DNA of 12,609 nucleotides from Baffinella frigidus (lineage: Eukaryota; Cryptophyceae; Cryptomonadales; Baffinellaceae): positions 208,650 to 221,258 of the forward strand of contig MU646377.1 of the NCBI GenBank assembly GCA_026770585.1. The letters are read 5' to 3'. The number at the start of each line of letters is the position of its first letter. Position 1 is the first letter of the stretch. Shown here piece by piece: positions 11,001 through 12,579 of the stretch. A program made the position numbers and the translations under genes. The notes beneath the pieces were generated by a model. That model was not told the DNA's origin. It saw only the letters and a list, made by a program, of their open reading frames with translations, and did no database searches.

Positions 11001-12579
11001 ACACACTTTACACACTTGACCACACATTGGTTTCGATGGGGCACAGACCTGGTTCTGGATGAGGTTGTCCTTCTCCACGATCCCCGCCTTGCACGACCCG
11101 CTCGCGCACACCTGTTGAGCGTGTTTCGCGCGCGGGTTAGGGAAGAGTGGAGAGAGCGGGGACCCGTGTGATCCCCGCTTTGCACGAAACGGCCCCGGGC
11201 GAGCTGGTGCACACCTGATGGGGCGTGAGGGTTTCAGGGTTTGGGGGAGAGACAAGAGGCATTTCTCCGTCATCCCCGCTTTGCACGGCCCCGGCGAGCG
11301 AGCTCGTGCACATTTGTTTCGGGTGTTTGGTGTGGGGTTTGGGGTGTAGGGTGTAGGGGGGGCGGGGGGGAGGGGCACGAGGAGGAAGTTAATGGTGGAA
11401 AGTCCCATCTGACCACGCCAGGTCATAAGTGAGAATTTCATTTGACTACGCCATCTTGGATTCAAGTTGATTCTACCCGGGAAACACGCCAAAAGTGTTG
11501 GGAATTGGAGCTCTGGCGGCGAACTTAACTGCCCGAGGAAGACTGCTCGACTTGACACGAAAAGTCAACTTGTCACGAAAAGTCAAACGTCAAACGAAAA
11601 GTCAAACCTCCTCGAAGTCCTTTCGCAGTCTCATCTCAGTCTATTTGGTCTCACCGATCCGGTGAGACCGGGCACCTCTTTTCCGCCCCAAAGTTAACGG
11701 GTTTGTACTGCTCACCCAGCATTGTCCACTTAGGAATAGTCTAGCTCTGCCTGAGTTTTATTCTAGCTCGTCCTAAAGGCTTTCTATTCGCCCTTTTGTG
11801 CTGCATTTCTGCTGTTAAATACTTTTAAGCACGAGTCAGAAAAAAACTCGGGCAGAGCTAGATAGTACCGCTTGGGCGAGAAAGTTGTACTTCTTGACTT
11901 TGCACGAAAAGTCCAGCTGGTCGAAATCCTTGCAGAGCGATGTCTGGATCTGTGGAGCGTTTTGGGGGTTAGGGTTTCGGGTGCTCCGAAGTGGATCACA
12001 TTGAGGATGTAACTTGAGGCGTTTCGCGGGGGATCCGGTCGAAAACAACCGGTCTCTTAAATGAGATTGCTCAAGTTTCATCCTAAGTAATAATCCTAAG
12101 TAAGTTGCATCCTCGATTTGTTCCACTTCGGAGGTTGTCGGGTTTATGGTTTCGGGTGTAGGGTTCAGGGTGGAGAGTGGAGGGTGGAGAGTGCAAGGTG
12201 AAGGATGTAGGGTTTCTCATTTAGGGTGCAGGGTTCAGGGTGTAGCGTGCAGCGAACAGCGTTCGGGTGTAGGGTTTAGGGTTTCTCGTGTCGGGTTCAG
12301 AGTTCAGGGTGTCAGGTGTAGGATACAGCGTTCGGGTGTAGGGTGTTTCGGGTTTCGGGTTGAGTACATGGTAGCCGACAATCGGCGCGGTAGGGTCCAC
12401 GGTTCCGAAGGGTTGAGGGTGTATGATGTAAGATAAGGGCCTACGGTTTCAGTTTCGGGCGTGGGGTTTAGTACGTGATAGCCGACGATCGGGGCGGTAG
12501 GGTCAGCGGTGCCGAAGCCGGTGTCCGCGGGCGGCGCCCAGAGCACCGTCATGTTCGACTCGTACTCCATCGTCGATAG
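53..12579 (-). CDS. Partial multi-exon gene (32 exons) for a giant FN3 / IPT-TIG repeat protein
   Basis: Gene-level entry; exons E1-E32 are listed separately. Joining them from high to low coordinates gives 4,015 nt with no stop, about 1,338 residues, and phases match at all 31 internal junctions (22 phase 0, 2 phase 1, 7 phase 2). The protein has an FN3-like start (GYH ... YYVRVVAYNAV), then about eleven IPT/TIG-like modules marked by aromatic-x-Y ends followed by P..V..V.P..G..GG..V.V.L.NF. IPT/TIG and FN3 folds are extracellular-type beta sandwiches used for binding or as spacers, so a large cell-surface or secreted protein is inferred. No transmembrane segment, signal peptide, start or stop lies here, so both ends are outside the window. 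Donors are all GT except one GC; 29 of 32 exons begin with G. The exact partner or role cannot be told. Confidence 0.82.
308..421. repeat. (GGGTTGA)n array in the E31-E32 intron
   Basis: About 15 seven-base units of GGGTTGA with scattered changes (GGGTCGA, GGATTGA, GGGCTAA). It is part of the intron 171..466, which otherwise holds no gene. Confidence 0.9.
467..520 (-). CDS. Exon E31: short linker exon
   Basis: 18 codons, phase 0 in and out, residues 1282-1299. Acceptor CCGTACAG|GTG, donor CTG|GTACACATCC. It reads VKAPCCTDAILPGKVSTL with a CC pair. No domain match is claimed; it rests on splice sites and frame. Confidence 0.8.
541..780. repeat. 21-bp minisatellite, 11 units
   Basis: Eleven full units of exactly 21 bp plus a partial, core GCGATAGAGCAGTCAGAGA, in the E30-E31 intron (521..820). 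The unit length is a multiple of three and lacks stops, so it creates long Ser/Leu/Arg-rich shadow frames on both strands; these are not genes. Relatives occur at 1632..1708 (inverted) and 3363..3424. Confidence 0.93.
821..886 (-). CDS. Exon E30: TIG-like module, last part
   Basis: 22 codons, phase 0 in and out, residues 1260-1281. Acceptor TCGGTCAG|GTG, donor ACG|GTAACCCC. It reads VVGYFQVDPSLDPKAVQTIV. The donor opens into repeat DNA and then the 21-bp minisatellite. Confidence 0.83.
887..1030. other. Non-repetitive AT-rich intron (E29-E30)
   Basis: Contains TTTTAATATG and ATTAATTG stretches and lacks the heptamer repeats that fill nearly every other intron. No gene or element is recognised. 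Confidence 0.6.
1031..1111 (-). CDS. Exon E29: TIG-like module, middle
   Basis: 27 codons, phase 0 in and out, residues 1233-1259. Acceptor AACGCCAG|GTG, donor GAG|GTCAGAAACC. It reads VSVKLYFFPGVADNTDIVIT then LGGTEAE, alternating hydrophobic strands. The next intron (887..1030) is the AT-richest and has almost no telomere-like repeat. Confidence 0.86.
1302..1367 (-). CDS. Exon E28: start of last full TIG-like module
   Basis: 22 codons, phase 0 in and out, residues 1211-1232. Acceptor CAAACCAG|GCG, donor GAG|GTTCGTGCC. It reads APPDIAFASLLPARGPIDAI, following FEYQ of E27 to give the module start pattern. The intron here sits three codons past the boundary Tyr rather than just before it. Confidence 0.83.
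1525..1593 (-). pseudogene. Partial duplicate of exon E27, splice-competent
   Basis: Matches the last 66 bases of E27 with about 7 differences. It keeps a donor (CAG|GTGAACCCC), and an upstream AG (ACCAG|TGT) would give a 69-bp, 23-codon exon in the right frame ending ISATFLASFEYQ. It could be a cassette or mutually exclusive exon, or a decaying duplicate. The acceptor is followed by T rather than the usual G, which argues for decay. Confidence 0.6.
1632..1708. repeat. 21-bp minisatellite, inverted copy
   Basis: About 3.6 units of the same 21-bp repeat as at 541..780, read on the other strand (GACTGCTCTATCCCGCTCT). It sits between E27 and its partial duplicate. Confidence 0.9.
1726..1806 (-). 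CDS. Exon E27: TIG-like module, last strands
   Basis: 27 codons, phase 0 in and out, residues 1184-1210. Acceptor CGAATCCAG|GTG, donor CAG|GTGAAACCTG. It reads VLTPYVRIVKSG, then ISATFPASFEYQ, the aromatic-x-Tyr module end. A near-copy of the last 66 bases lies downstream at 1525..1593 with usable splice sites, so the two may compete or both be used. Confidence 0.86.
1907..2037. repeat. (GGGTTGA)n array in the E26-E27 intron
   Basis: About 18 nearly perfect GGGTTGA units, the cleanest array of this variant. On the sense strand it reads CCCTCAA and starts just after the E26 donor. Long Pro/Ser/Thr/Asn shadow frames over it are repeat translations. Confidence 0.93.
2046..2106 (-). CDS. Exon E26: TIG-like module, middle
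   Basis: One base plus 20 codons (phase 2 in, phase 0 out), residues 1163-1183. Acceptor TGCACCAG|GAC, donor GTG|GTACTCACCCCC. It reads TSAVATIECLIPKKSDAVAV. The (GGGTTGA)n array begins a few bases past the donor. The intron start GTACTCACCCC resembles the E27 start GTGCTGACCCC. Confidence 0.83.
2254..2336. repeat. (GGGTGTA)n array in the E25-E26 intron
   Basis: About ten seven-base GGGTGTA units grading into GGGTTGA near the E25 donor, whose first bases (GTACACCC) are themselves the reverse complement of GGGTGTAC. The rest of intron 2107..2353 is mixed heptamers. Confidence 0.9.
2354..2464 (-). CDS. Exon E25: TIG-like module, middle
   Basis: One base, 36 codons, 2 bases (phase 2 in and out), residues 1126-1163. 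Acceptor TACCGCAG|GAC, donor GGG|GTACACCCTCAACCC. It reads TLTVANLPSTIIAADLTVYF, then SATLTSSATTLTHSGSG. The matching partial codons on both sides (AT|G Met, GG|G Gly) strongly support the junctions. Confidence 0.88.
2465..2822. repeat. Intron E24-E25: degenerate repeats
   Basis: A 358-bp intron of scrambled GGGTTCA/GGGTTTA/GGGTGCA units with one broken copy of E24 (listed separately). Nothing else is recognised. Confidence 0.75.
2676..2724 (-). pseudogene. Truncated copy of exon E24
   Basis: Reproduces the last 46 or so bases of E24 (EFSPAVSYTDGGLKM when translated) and the donor position AAT|GTCCC. The 5' half is missing and no nearby AG could serve as acceptor, so it is a dead fragment. 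Confidence 0.85.
2823..2917 (-). CDS. Exon E24: TIG module boundary
   Basis: 31 codons plus 2 bases (phase 0 in, phase 2 out), residues 1095-1126. Acceptor CAACGCAG|GTG, donor AAT|GTCAACCCTGC. It reads VAQFTFKYLKAGAARIDDFS, then PAVSYTDGGLKM: an FxFKY module end followed by a TIG start with the GG turn. The Met codon is split AT|G. A truncated copy lies downstream at 2676..2724. Confidence 0.87.
2918..3093. repeat. Intron E23-E24: heptamer repeats
   Basis: TTGTTGGTTGTTG and GGTTTGGTGGTTTGGTG low-complexity DNA, a nine-G run, then GGGTTTA units right up to the donor of E23. Confidence 0.75.
3094..3144 (-). CDS. Exon E23: TIG-like module strand
   Basis: 17 codons, phase 0 in and out, residues 1078-1094. 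Acceptor CGAAACAG|GCG, donor AAG|GTAAACCCTAAATCC. It reads ADATVTITLGVGSSGTK, a V.I.LG strand and glycine turn. It is short, so it rests on splice sites, frame and composition together. Confidence 0.8.
3159..3290. repeat. Mixed GGGTTTA/GGGTTCA/GGGTTGA intron repeat
   Basis: Three heptamer variants form separate short blocks: GGGTTGA first, then alternating GGGTTTA and GGGTTCA. The repeat reaches both splice sites of the E22-E23 intron. Confidence 0.85.
3293..3355 (-). CDS. Exon E22: TIG-like module, middle
   Basis: 21 codons, phase 0 in and out, residues 1057-1077. Acceptor CACAACAG|GCG, donor CAG|GTAAACCCTAAACCC, where the telomere-like repeat begins at the donor itself. It reads ASSLILTSCVVSIPASLAYL. 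Confidence 0.82.
3363..3424. repeat. 21-bp minisatellite, third locus
   Basis: About three units of the 541..780 repeat in the same orientation, one shortened to 19 bp, immediately beside the acceptor of E22. Confidence 0.88.
3491..3568 (-). CDS. Exon E21: TIG-like module, middle
   Basis: 26 codons, phase 0 in and out, residues 1031-1056. Acceptor CAACAACAG|ATC, donor CAG|GTCAACACCC. It reads IITSTASLTVSATGLTGVVP, then VARIQ. It is Ser/Thr-rich with alternating hydrophobics and starts with A rather than G. Confidence 0.82.
3602..3676. mobile_element. Small inverted-repeat element (MITE-like or hairpin)
   Basis: GCTCGCCATCAAACGG at the left end and CCGTTTTACGGCGAGC at the right end pair at 13 of 16 positions around a loop of about 43 bp. 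The inner text ATTCGCCCTTTCGT and the downstream AGGCAGAGCTAG recall the element at 11740..11862. No target-site duplication is clear. Confidence 0.5.
3730..3802 (-). CDS. Exon E20: TIG-like module, first part
   Basis: One base plus 24 codons (phase 2 in, phase 0 out), residues 1007-1030. Acceptor TACGCCAG|GTA, donor CAG|GTTGTCCCCC. It reads YNDPKQGPSEEATEVSVGIA then NLGQ. The usual V..V.P core is replaced by a polar stretch, so the module is divergent, but the V.V.IANLG strand fits. Confidence 0.82.
3915..3954. repeat. Two tandem copies of a 20-bp unit
   Basis: GTAAATTTCATCTTTCATCG occurs twice back to back with no difference, in the E19-E20 intron. It is AT-rich and unlike the surrounding heptamers. 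Confidence 0.95.
3975..4168 (-). CDS. Exon E19: TIG-like module, second half
   Basis: 64 codons plus 2 bases (phase 0 in, phase 2 out), residues 942-1006. Acceptor GTAACCAG|GTC, donor CAC|GTACGCCC. It reads VGGVSVTTANILSLQSS, then TLVTFKTPAY, then TATFTYIDVSVAAIT, the last strand and split Thr before Tyr. The middle is Gly/Ala-rich. Confidence 0.9.
4169..4419. other. Intron E18-E19, partly non-repetitive
   Basis: Heptamer repeats at both ends. The middle (about 4262..4350) is unique-looking and includes a GGGCTTGCGCCC palindrome-like stretch. No gene is recognised. Confidence 0.6.
4420..4509 (-). CDS. Exon E18: TIG-like module, first strands
   Basis: 30 codons, phase 0 in and out, residues 912-941. 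Acceptor TGAAGCAG|GTG, donor TCG|GTCAGCCTAC. It reads VTGDSTGGLTVMAKLTNFRQ, the GG..V...LTNF part of the TIG pattern. A copy of its 5' half with a mutated acceptor lies upstream at 4567..4605. Confidence 0.88.
4567..4605 (-). pseudogene. Truncated copy of exon E18 with a mutated acceptor
   Basis: Reproduces the first ~38 bases of E18 (VTGDSTVGLTVMA) upstream of the real exon. The acceptor CAG is changed to CCG, so it cannot be spliced as E18 is. CAGGCTTCAGG-type repeats flank both copies, showing that the intron was copied too. Confidence 0.85.
4753..4798 (-). CDS. Exon E17: shortest exon, start of a TIG-like module
   Basis: One base plus 15 codons (46 nt; phase 2 in, phase 0 out), residues 897-911. 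Acceptor AAAATCAG|GTA, donor CCG|GTCACACCCC. It reads YVAIPTTAAIATISP, which with E18 (VTGDSTGG) rebuilds the TIG signature across an intron placed inside the SP.TG turn. Confidence 0.83.
4908..4960 (-). CDS. Exon E16: TIG-like module, last strands
   Basis: 17 codons plus 2 bases (phase 0 in, phase 2 out), residues 879-896. Acceptor GTGTGCAG|ACG, donor CAC|GTACAGACC. It reads TISVKYVPTQRSASISIT. It is one of only three exons that do not start with G. Its first 12 bases and the upstream intron are duplicated at 5122..5215. Confidence 0.85.
4949..5042. repeat. 94-bp tandem intron duplication, copy 1
   Basis: Same length as 5122..5215 with 9 mismatches and no gaps. It spans the first 12 bases of E16, its acceptor and the upstream intron. 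This copy carries the acceptor that is used. Confidence 0.93.
5122..5215. repeat. 94-bp tandem intron duplication, copy 2
   Basis: Partner of 4949..5042, ending just before the E15 donor. It contains a decoy acceptor (GCGCAG|ACGATCTCG) but only 12 bases of exon sequence. Confidence 0.93.
5223..5333 (-). CDS. Exon E15: TIG-like module, middle
   Basis: 37 codons, phase 0 in and out, residues 842-878. Acceptor CAACTGCAG|GTG, donor CAG|GTACGAACC. It carries VSVQGTAVALSSAPV, then TTLTFLAPALAAGVQ, the FxAP-x-L/G-x-V strand-turn of TIG modules, which leads into the E16 strand TISVKY. Confidence 0.9.
5555..5684 (-). CDS. Exon E14: TIG-like module, first half
   Basis: One base plus 43 codons (phase 2 in, phase 0 out), residues 799-841. 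The acceptor is CCACAG|GTA just after a C run; the donor is GCG|GTGAGCATC. It reads YEDDRVPVIKTRSPDQMYAI, then GGKTVTITLENFGN, a strong TIG start. The first six bases of the intron (GTGAGC) equal the first six of E15. Confidence 0.92.
5687..5710. repeat. Poly-G tract next to the E14 acceptor
   Basis: G-rich tract with an unbroken 15-base G run (5696..5710). On the sense strand it is poly-C directly before CCACAG|, standing where a polypyrimidine tract would be. It could also form a G-quadruplex on the + strand. Confidence 0.85.
5712..5767. repeat. Telomere-like repeat in inverted orientation
   Basis: TAAACCCTAAACC and relatives on the + strand, opposite to nearly all other arrays here. Joined to the G run, it forms a G-rich to C-rich switch that could fold back. 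Confidence 0.88.
5836..5870 (-). pseudogene. Truncated copy of exon E13
   Basis: Carries the last ~25 to 35 bases of E13 (NDASFSFT) with an intact donor CAC|GTACGAACC, but lacks the first 130 bases. It lies downstream of the real exon. Confidence 0.85.
5927..6090 (-). CDS. Exon E13: TIG-like module, second half
   Basis: 54 codons plus 2 bases (phase 0 in, phase 2 out), residues 744-798. Acceptor TACATTAG|GTG, donor CAC|GTAATCCCC. It reads VVLFGADAVMVDSV, then TKLAFFNPPSAEGKRTVTVS, and ends NDASFSFT with the Thr codon split before Tyr. A truncated copy of the last part, with a donor, is at 5836..5870. Confidence 0.9.
6100..6289. repeat. Intron E12-E13: mixed heptamers
   Basis: GGGTTGA, GGGTTTC and GGGTTCA variants mixed, with a GTAAACCCC donor at the E12 end. 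No other element is seen. Confidence 0.75.
6290..6475 (-). CDS. Exon E12: module boundary, best TIG signature
   Basis: 62 codons, phase 0 in and out, residues 682-743. Acceptor AAATGCAG|GTG, donor GTG|GTAAACCCC. It closes one module with VRVKA and TTPFAYVADPTG, then starts the next with VATVSSVTPSKSALGGDI and ITVSLTNF, the clearest IPT/TIG pattern in the window. Here the boundary Tyr lies inside the exon with no intron, unlike five other boundaries. Confidence 0.92.
6595..6808. repeat. 14-bp compound array (GGTTGAGGGTGCAG)n
   Basis: About 13 to 15 units in which two heptamer variants, GGGTTGA and GGGTGCA, alternate as one 14-bp unit. It fills most of the 336-bp E11-E12 intron up to the E11 donor. 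Frames reading LHPQPCTLNPAPST are repeat translations. Confidence 0.93.
6812..6963 (-). CDS. Exon E11: TIG-like module, middle
   Basis: Two bases plus 50 codons (phase 1 in, phase 0 out), residues 631-681. Acceptor GAAACAG|GGT, donor CGC|GTCAACCCTC. It contains LTSLVSRTTADADISSSDT, then SFVVFFQAPAVAAAATNTVR, the strand and FxAP loop seen in TIG modules (compare TFLAPALAAGVQ in E15). The donor opens straight into the 14-bp GGTTGAGGGTGCAG array. Confidence 0.85.
6968..7203. repeat. 14-bp compound array (GGGTATCAGGGTTTC)-like
   Basis: Alternating TTTCGGG and TATCAGG/TATCAGA heptamers through the E10-E11 intron. An interruption near 7066..7080 repeats the GCGCGCGTCCCGGA end of E11, another small exon echo. 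Confidence 0.88.
7266..7329 (-). CDS. Exon E10: short TIG-module exon
   Basis: 21 codons plus one base (phase 0 in, phase 1 out), residues 610-631. Acceptor ACACCAG|GAT, donor CAG|GTCCCGCACC. It reads DATYDALFGSVPALASWYIN. It keeps frame between E9 and E11 and uses the same codon style as its neighbours. No independent domain match is claimed. Confidence 0.8.
7400..7428. repeat. Perfect 12-bp inverted repeat
   Basis: CAACACCCCCCA and TGGGGGGTGTTG pair perfectly around GACTC, inside the E9-E10 intron. Either strand would form a stable hairpin; no function is assigned. Confidence 0.9.
7457..7603 (-). pseudogene. Truncated copy of E9 with its downstream intron
   Basis: 7525..7603 matches the last ~79 bases of E9 (LDGSSYTDTLG ... 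NSRNSR in frame, compare FDGSSYADALG ... SWNSR) with donor AGA|GTATGC. 7457..7524 matches the intron after the real E9 (GTGAAACCCC ... GGGCTTTAGAG). The unit partner is about 7620..7757. The copy has a donor, but its nearest AG gives the wrong phase. Confidence 0.88.
7676..8107 (-). CDS. Exon E9: end of one TIG-like module and start of the next
   Basis: 144 codons, phase 0 in and out, residues 466-609. The acceptor is CACTAG|GTC after a run of 16 C on the sense strand; the donor is AGG|GTATCCTC. It starts VTFKVKYIFASG, has a Ser/Gly/Thr-rich middle (VTFGGSGGSSVTV), then FPSIVSVFPSEAP, a new TIG start, and GYCRGASTTC with a cysteine pair that could form a disulfide. It ends LVSVSSWNSR. The 3' end of this exon and its intron are duplicated at 7457..7603. 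Confidence 0.9.
8113..8128. repeat. Run of 16 G next to the E9 acceptor
   Basis: On the sense strand it reads as poly-C followed by ACTAG|GTC. It is the second poly-C acceptor in the gene after E14. Confidence 0.9.
8294..8340 (-). pseudogene. Decayed copy of exon E8
   Basis: Shares GAGGGACATGGAGGCC and a donor position with E8, but has in-frame TAG and TGA. It lies downstream of the real exon in the 358-bp E8-E9 intron, the rest of which is GGGTGCA and GGGTTTA repeat. Confidence 0.82.
8466..8565 (-). CDS. Exon E8: TIG-like module, first part
   Basis: One base plus 33 codons (phase 2 in, phase 0 out), residues 433-465. Acceptor GCACGCAG|GTA, donor AAG|GTCCTACACC. It starts YVTPPTPEILLTSIVVEG and continues TGGEQWASMSL, matching the TIG pattern Y..PP.P.I.....G..GG. 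A decayed copy of its 3' half with stop codons is at 8294..8340. Confidence 0.85.
8639..8693. repeat. (CCCTATA)n array, inverted orientation
   Basis: About seven CCCTATA heptamers after one CCCTAAA, C-rich on the + strand. This heptamer variant and orientation are found as an array only here. Confidence 0.93.
8729..8793 (-). CDS. Exon E7: TIG-like module, last strands
   Basis: 21 codons plus 2 bases (phase 0 in, phase 2 out), residues 411-432. Acceptor CTCAACCAG|GTG, donor CAC|GTACGCCCC. It reads VLVTYFDTN then VQEASFFT, with the Thr codon split before a Tyr, the same boundary as at four other module ends. The first five intron bases (GTACG) equal the first five bases of E8. Confidence 0.85.
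8931..9017 (-). CDS. Exon E6: TIG-like module, middle; GC splice donor
   Basis: 29 codons, phase 0 in and out, residues 382-410. Acceptor CCACTTAG|GTG. The donor reads ACG|GCACACCC: no GT is available at the in-frame end, so this is called as a GC-AG intron. The exon starts VFFLDPNLASDTELFVYATTP, resembling the FDPNL strand of E5. The following intron starts ACACCCTACACCC, like its GT neighbours, so a T-to-C change in an ordinary donor is the simplest explanation. Confidence 0.8.
9018..9286. repeat. Intron E5-E6: degenerate heptamers
   Basis: Repeats of the GGGTTTA and TAGGGTGTAGTGAGG types, then CCTCCACGGACGTGG near 9201..9218, a short echo of the end of E5. Two copies of TTGAGGGTNTATTGAAGG lie beside the E5 donor. 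Confidence 0.7.
9287..9449 (-). CDS. Exon E5: TIG-like module, first part
   Basis: One base plus 54 codons (phase 2 in, phase 0 out), residues 328-381. Acceptor CCCTCAG|GTA, donor GAG|GTCTCCTTC. It begins YRGAYLGTVVPASG, a TIG start with the P.SG turn, then PITLKIRVFDPNL and PIVTVDGVACTATSVE, strands typical of the fold. Weak echoes of its two tips lie in the neighbouring introns (about 9201..9218 and 9500..9512). Confidence 0.87.
9618..9652. repeat. Five perfect TTTAGGG units
   Basis: The only uninterrupted stretch of the exact Arabidopsis-type telomere heptamer in the window, 14 bp from the E4 donor. It suggests that the local telomere repeat may be TTTAGGG and that the variants derive from it. 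Confidence 0.92.
9666..10137 (-). CDS. Exon E4: TIG-like modules, longest exon
   Basis: 472 nt: 2 bases, 156 codons, 2 bases (phase 1 in, phase 2 out), residues 170-327. Acceptor ACGCTAG|GCA, donor CCG|GTAAGCGCTG, one of the few donors with a consensus-like GTAAG. It closes one module (VTFFDITPPVF ... YYFEYPAPT) and starts the next with TVALIAPSAGGVGGG, the typical TIG V..I.P..G..GG signature. It ends QAVEFR, where a phase 2 intron splits the Arg codon just before a Tyr. No intron is present at the earlier FEY module boundary. Confidence 0.9.
10141..10275. repeat. Intron E3-E4: GGGTTTA/GGGTTGA/GGGTGTA blocks
   Basis: Three variant blocks in order, ending in GGGTGTAGGGTGTAC at the E3 donor. 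No other element is seen. Confidence 0.85.
10276..10615 (-). CDS. Exon E3: end of FN3 domain and start of first TIG-like module
   Basis: 113 codons plus one base, phase 0 in and phase 1 out, residues 57-169. Acceptor ACACAG|GTG, donor TGG|GTACACCC. It opens with YYVRVVAYNAVADG, a textbook FN3 strand F/G ending. After a linker comes SYWYPSDELLPFGLAEYGG and a beta-rich stretch with alternating hydrophobics, read as the first IPT/TIG-like module. A broken copy of its 5' end lies upstream at 10776..10822. Confidence 0.88.
10776..10822 (-). pseudogene. Truncated copy of the 5' end of exon E3
   Basis: GAAGCCGCCCGCGACTGTGT and TGTACGCCACGCAC match the E3 stretch GAAGCCGTCTGCGACGGCGT with changes. 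It lies upstream of E3, as expected for a duplication of exon 5' end plus upstream intron. Confidence 0.75.
10864..10901 (-). pseudogene. Truncated copy of exon E2, 3' part
   Basis: Identical to the last ~38 bases of E2 with the same donor (CAG|GTCTGCTCC). It lies downstream of E2. Its nearest AG (TACAG) would put it out of frame. Confidence 0.88.
10908..11027. repeat. CTTTACTACACA-type tandem repeat
   Basis: Irregular units of CACTTTACTACACA and CACTTGACTACACA, 14 to 20 bp, in the E2-E3 intron. A shorter run lies near 10818..10840. It is unlike the heptamers. A 284-residue Cys/Val/Lys-rich shadow frame over this area is an artefact. Confidence 0.85.
11049..11111 (-). CDS. Exon E2: middle of the FN3 domain
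   Basis: 21 codons, phase 0 in and out, residues 36-56. Acceptor CTCAACAG|GTG, donor CAG|GTCTGTGCCC. It reads VCASGSCKAG, then NLIQNQ, which leads straight into YYVRV of E3, as the E-F loop of FN3 domains does. Two cysteines are close together. Joined directly to E1 the domain is about 20 residues short between strands C and F, so another exon may be missing or unrecognised in 11112..12474. Three partial copies of this exon surround it. Confidence 0.75.
11164..11214 (-). CDS. Possible extra exon, a diverged E2 copy
   Basis: 51 nt, 17 codons, reading VCTSSPGAVSCKAGITR, with acceptor CATCAG|GTG and donor CGG|GTCCCCGC, both phase 0, so including it keeps the frame. It resembles the first half of E2 (VCASGSCKAGI). 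It could fill part of the shortfall in the FN3 domain, or be a truncated duplicate that happens to keep splice sites. I did not count it among the 32. Confidence 0.4.
11271..11313 (-). pseudogene. Dead copy of the 5' end of exon E2
   Basis: Shares ATCCCCGCTTTGCACG and GAGCTCGTGCACA with the copy at 11164..11214, but the acceptor AG is lost (ACAAAT in its place). Confidence 0.78.
11390..11735. other. Unique-looking intron segment
   Basis: No heptamers. It includes a direct repeat of about 15 bp (CATCTGACCACGCCA / CATTTGACTACGCCA) and three ACGAAAAGTCAA motifs near 11557..11603 that recur at 11904..11912. It may be a decayed transposable element; no coding domain is recognised. Confidence 0.5.
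11647..11669. repeat. Perfect 10-bp inverted repeat
   Basis: GGTCTCACCG and CGGTGAGACC around ATC. A tight hairpin in either strand; no function assigned. Confidence 0.92.
11740..11862. mobile_element. MITE-like element A
   Basis: About 123 bp with terminal inverted repeats TCTAGCTCTGCCTGAGTTTT and the complement of AAACTCGGGCAGAGCTAGA, flanked on both sides by TAG, a likely 3-bp target-site duplication. It has no coding capacity, so it would be non-autonomous. Three-base T-A type duplications are typical of PIF/Harbinger elements, but that assignment is weak. Confidence 0.75.
11984..12133. mobile_element. MITE-like element B
   Basis: 150 bp with terminal inverted repeats matching at 28 of 32 positions (CTCCGAAGTGGA ... 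GAGGATG.AACTT on each end). It holds an inner CCGGT...ACCGG stem. No clear target-site duplication. The 96-residue frame crossing it is an artefact of the repeat. Confidence 0.75.
12136..12474. repeat. Intron upstream part next to E1: heptamers plus E1 echo
   Basis: GGGTGTA, GGGTTCA, GGGTGGA and GTTCGGGTGTAGGGT blocks. It contains the truncated copy of E1 listed next. Confidence 0.8.
12368..12410 (-). pseudogene. Truncated copy of exon E1
   Basis: Reproduces the last ~43 bases of E1 (GTVDPTAPIVGYH, one residue different from GTADPTAPIVGYH) with donor CAT|GTACTCAACC. The 5' half is missing. It lies downstream of E1. Confidence 0.88.
12475..12579 (-). CDS. Exon E1: first half of an FN3 domain
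   Basis: 35 codons, phase 0 in and out, residues 1-35 of the visible protein. Acceptor CATCAG|CTA, donor CAC|GTACTAAACC. The motif MTVLWAPPADTG followed by PIVGYH is the B and C strand pattern of FN3 domains (core Trp, then GY). The methionine inside it is not a credible start because the domain's first strand lies before it and a good acceptor precedes the exon. The gene continues upstream beyond the window. A truncated echo of its 3' half lies at 12368..12410. Confidence 0.8.

Noticed and set aside
10704-11558. 284-residue minus-strand frame with CVVKCVKCV repeats
   Set aside because: It runs through the CTTTACTACACA repeat and several copied exon fragments in mixed frames; E2 is the only part with matching splice sites and phase.
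11836-12126. 96-residue minus frame near MITE-like element B
   Set aside because: It crosses the element's inverted repeats, has no domain pattern, no splice support and no relation to the FN3 frame.
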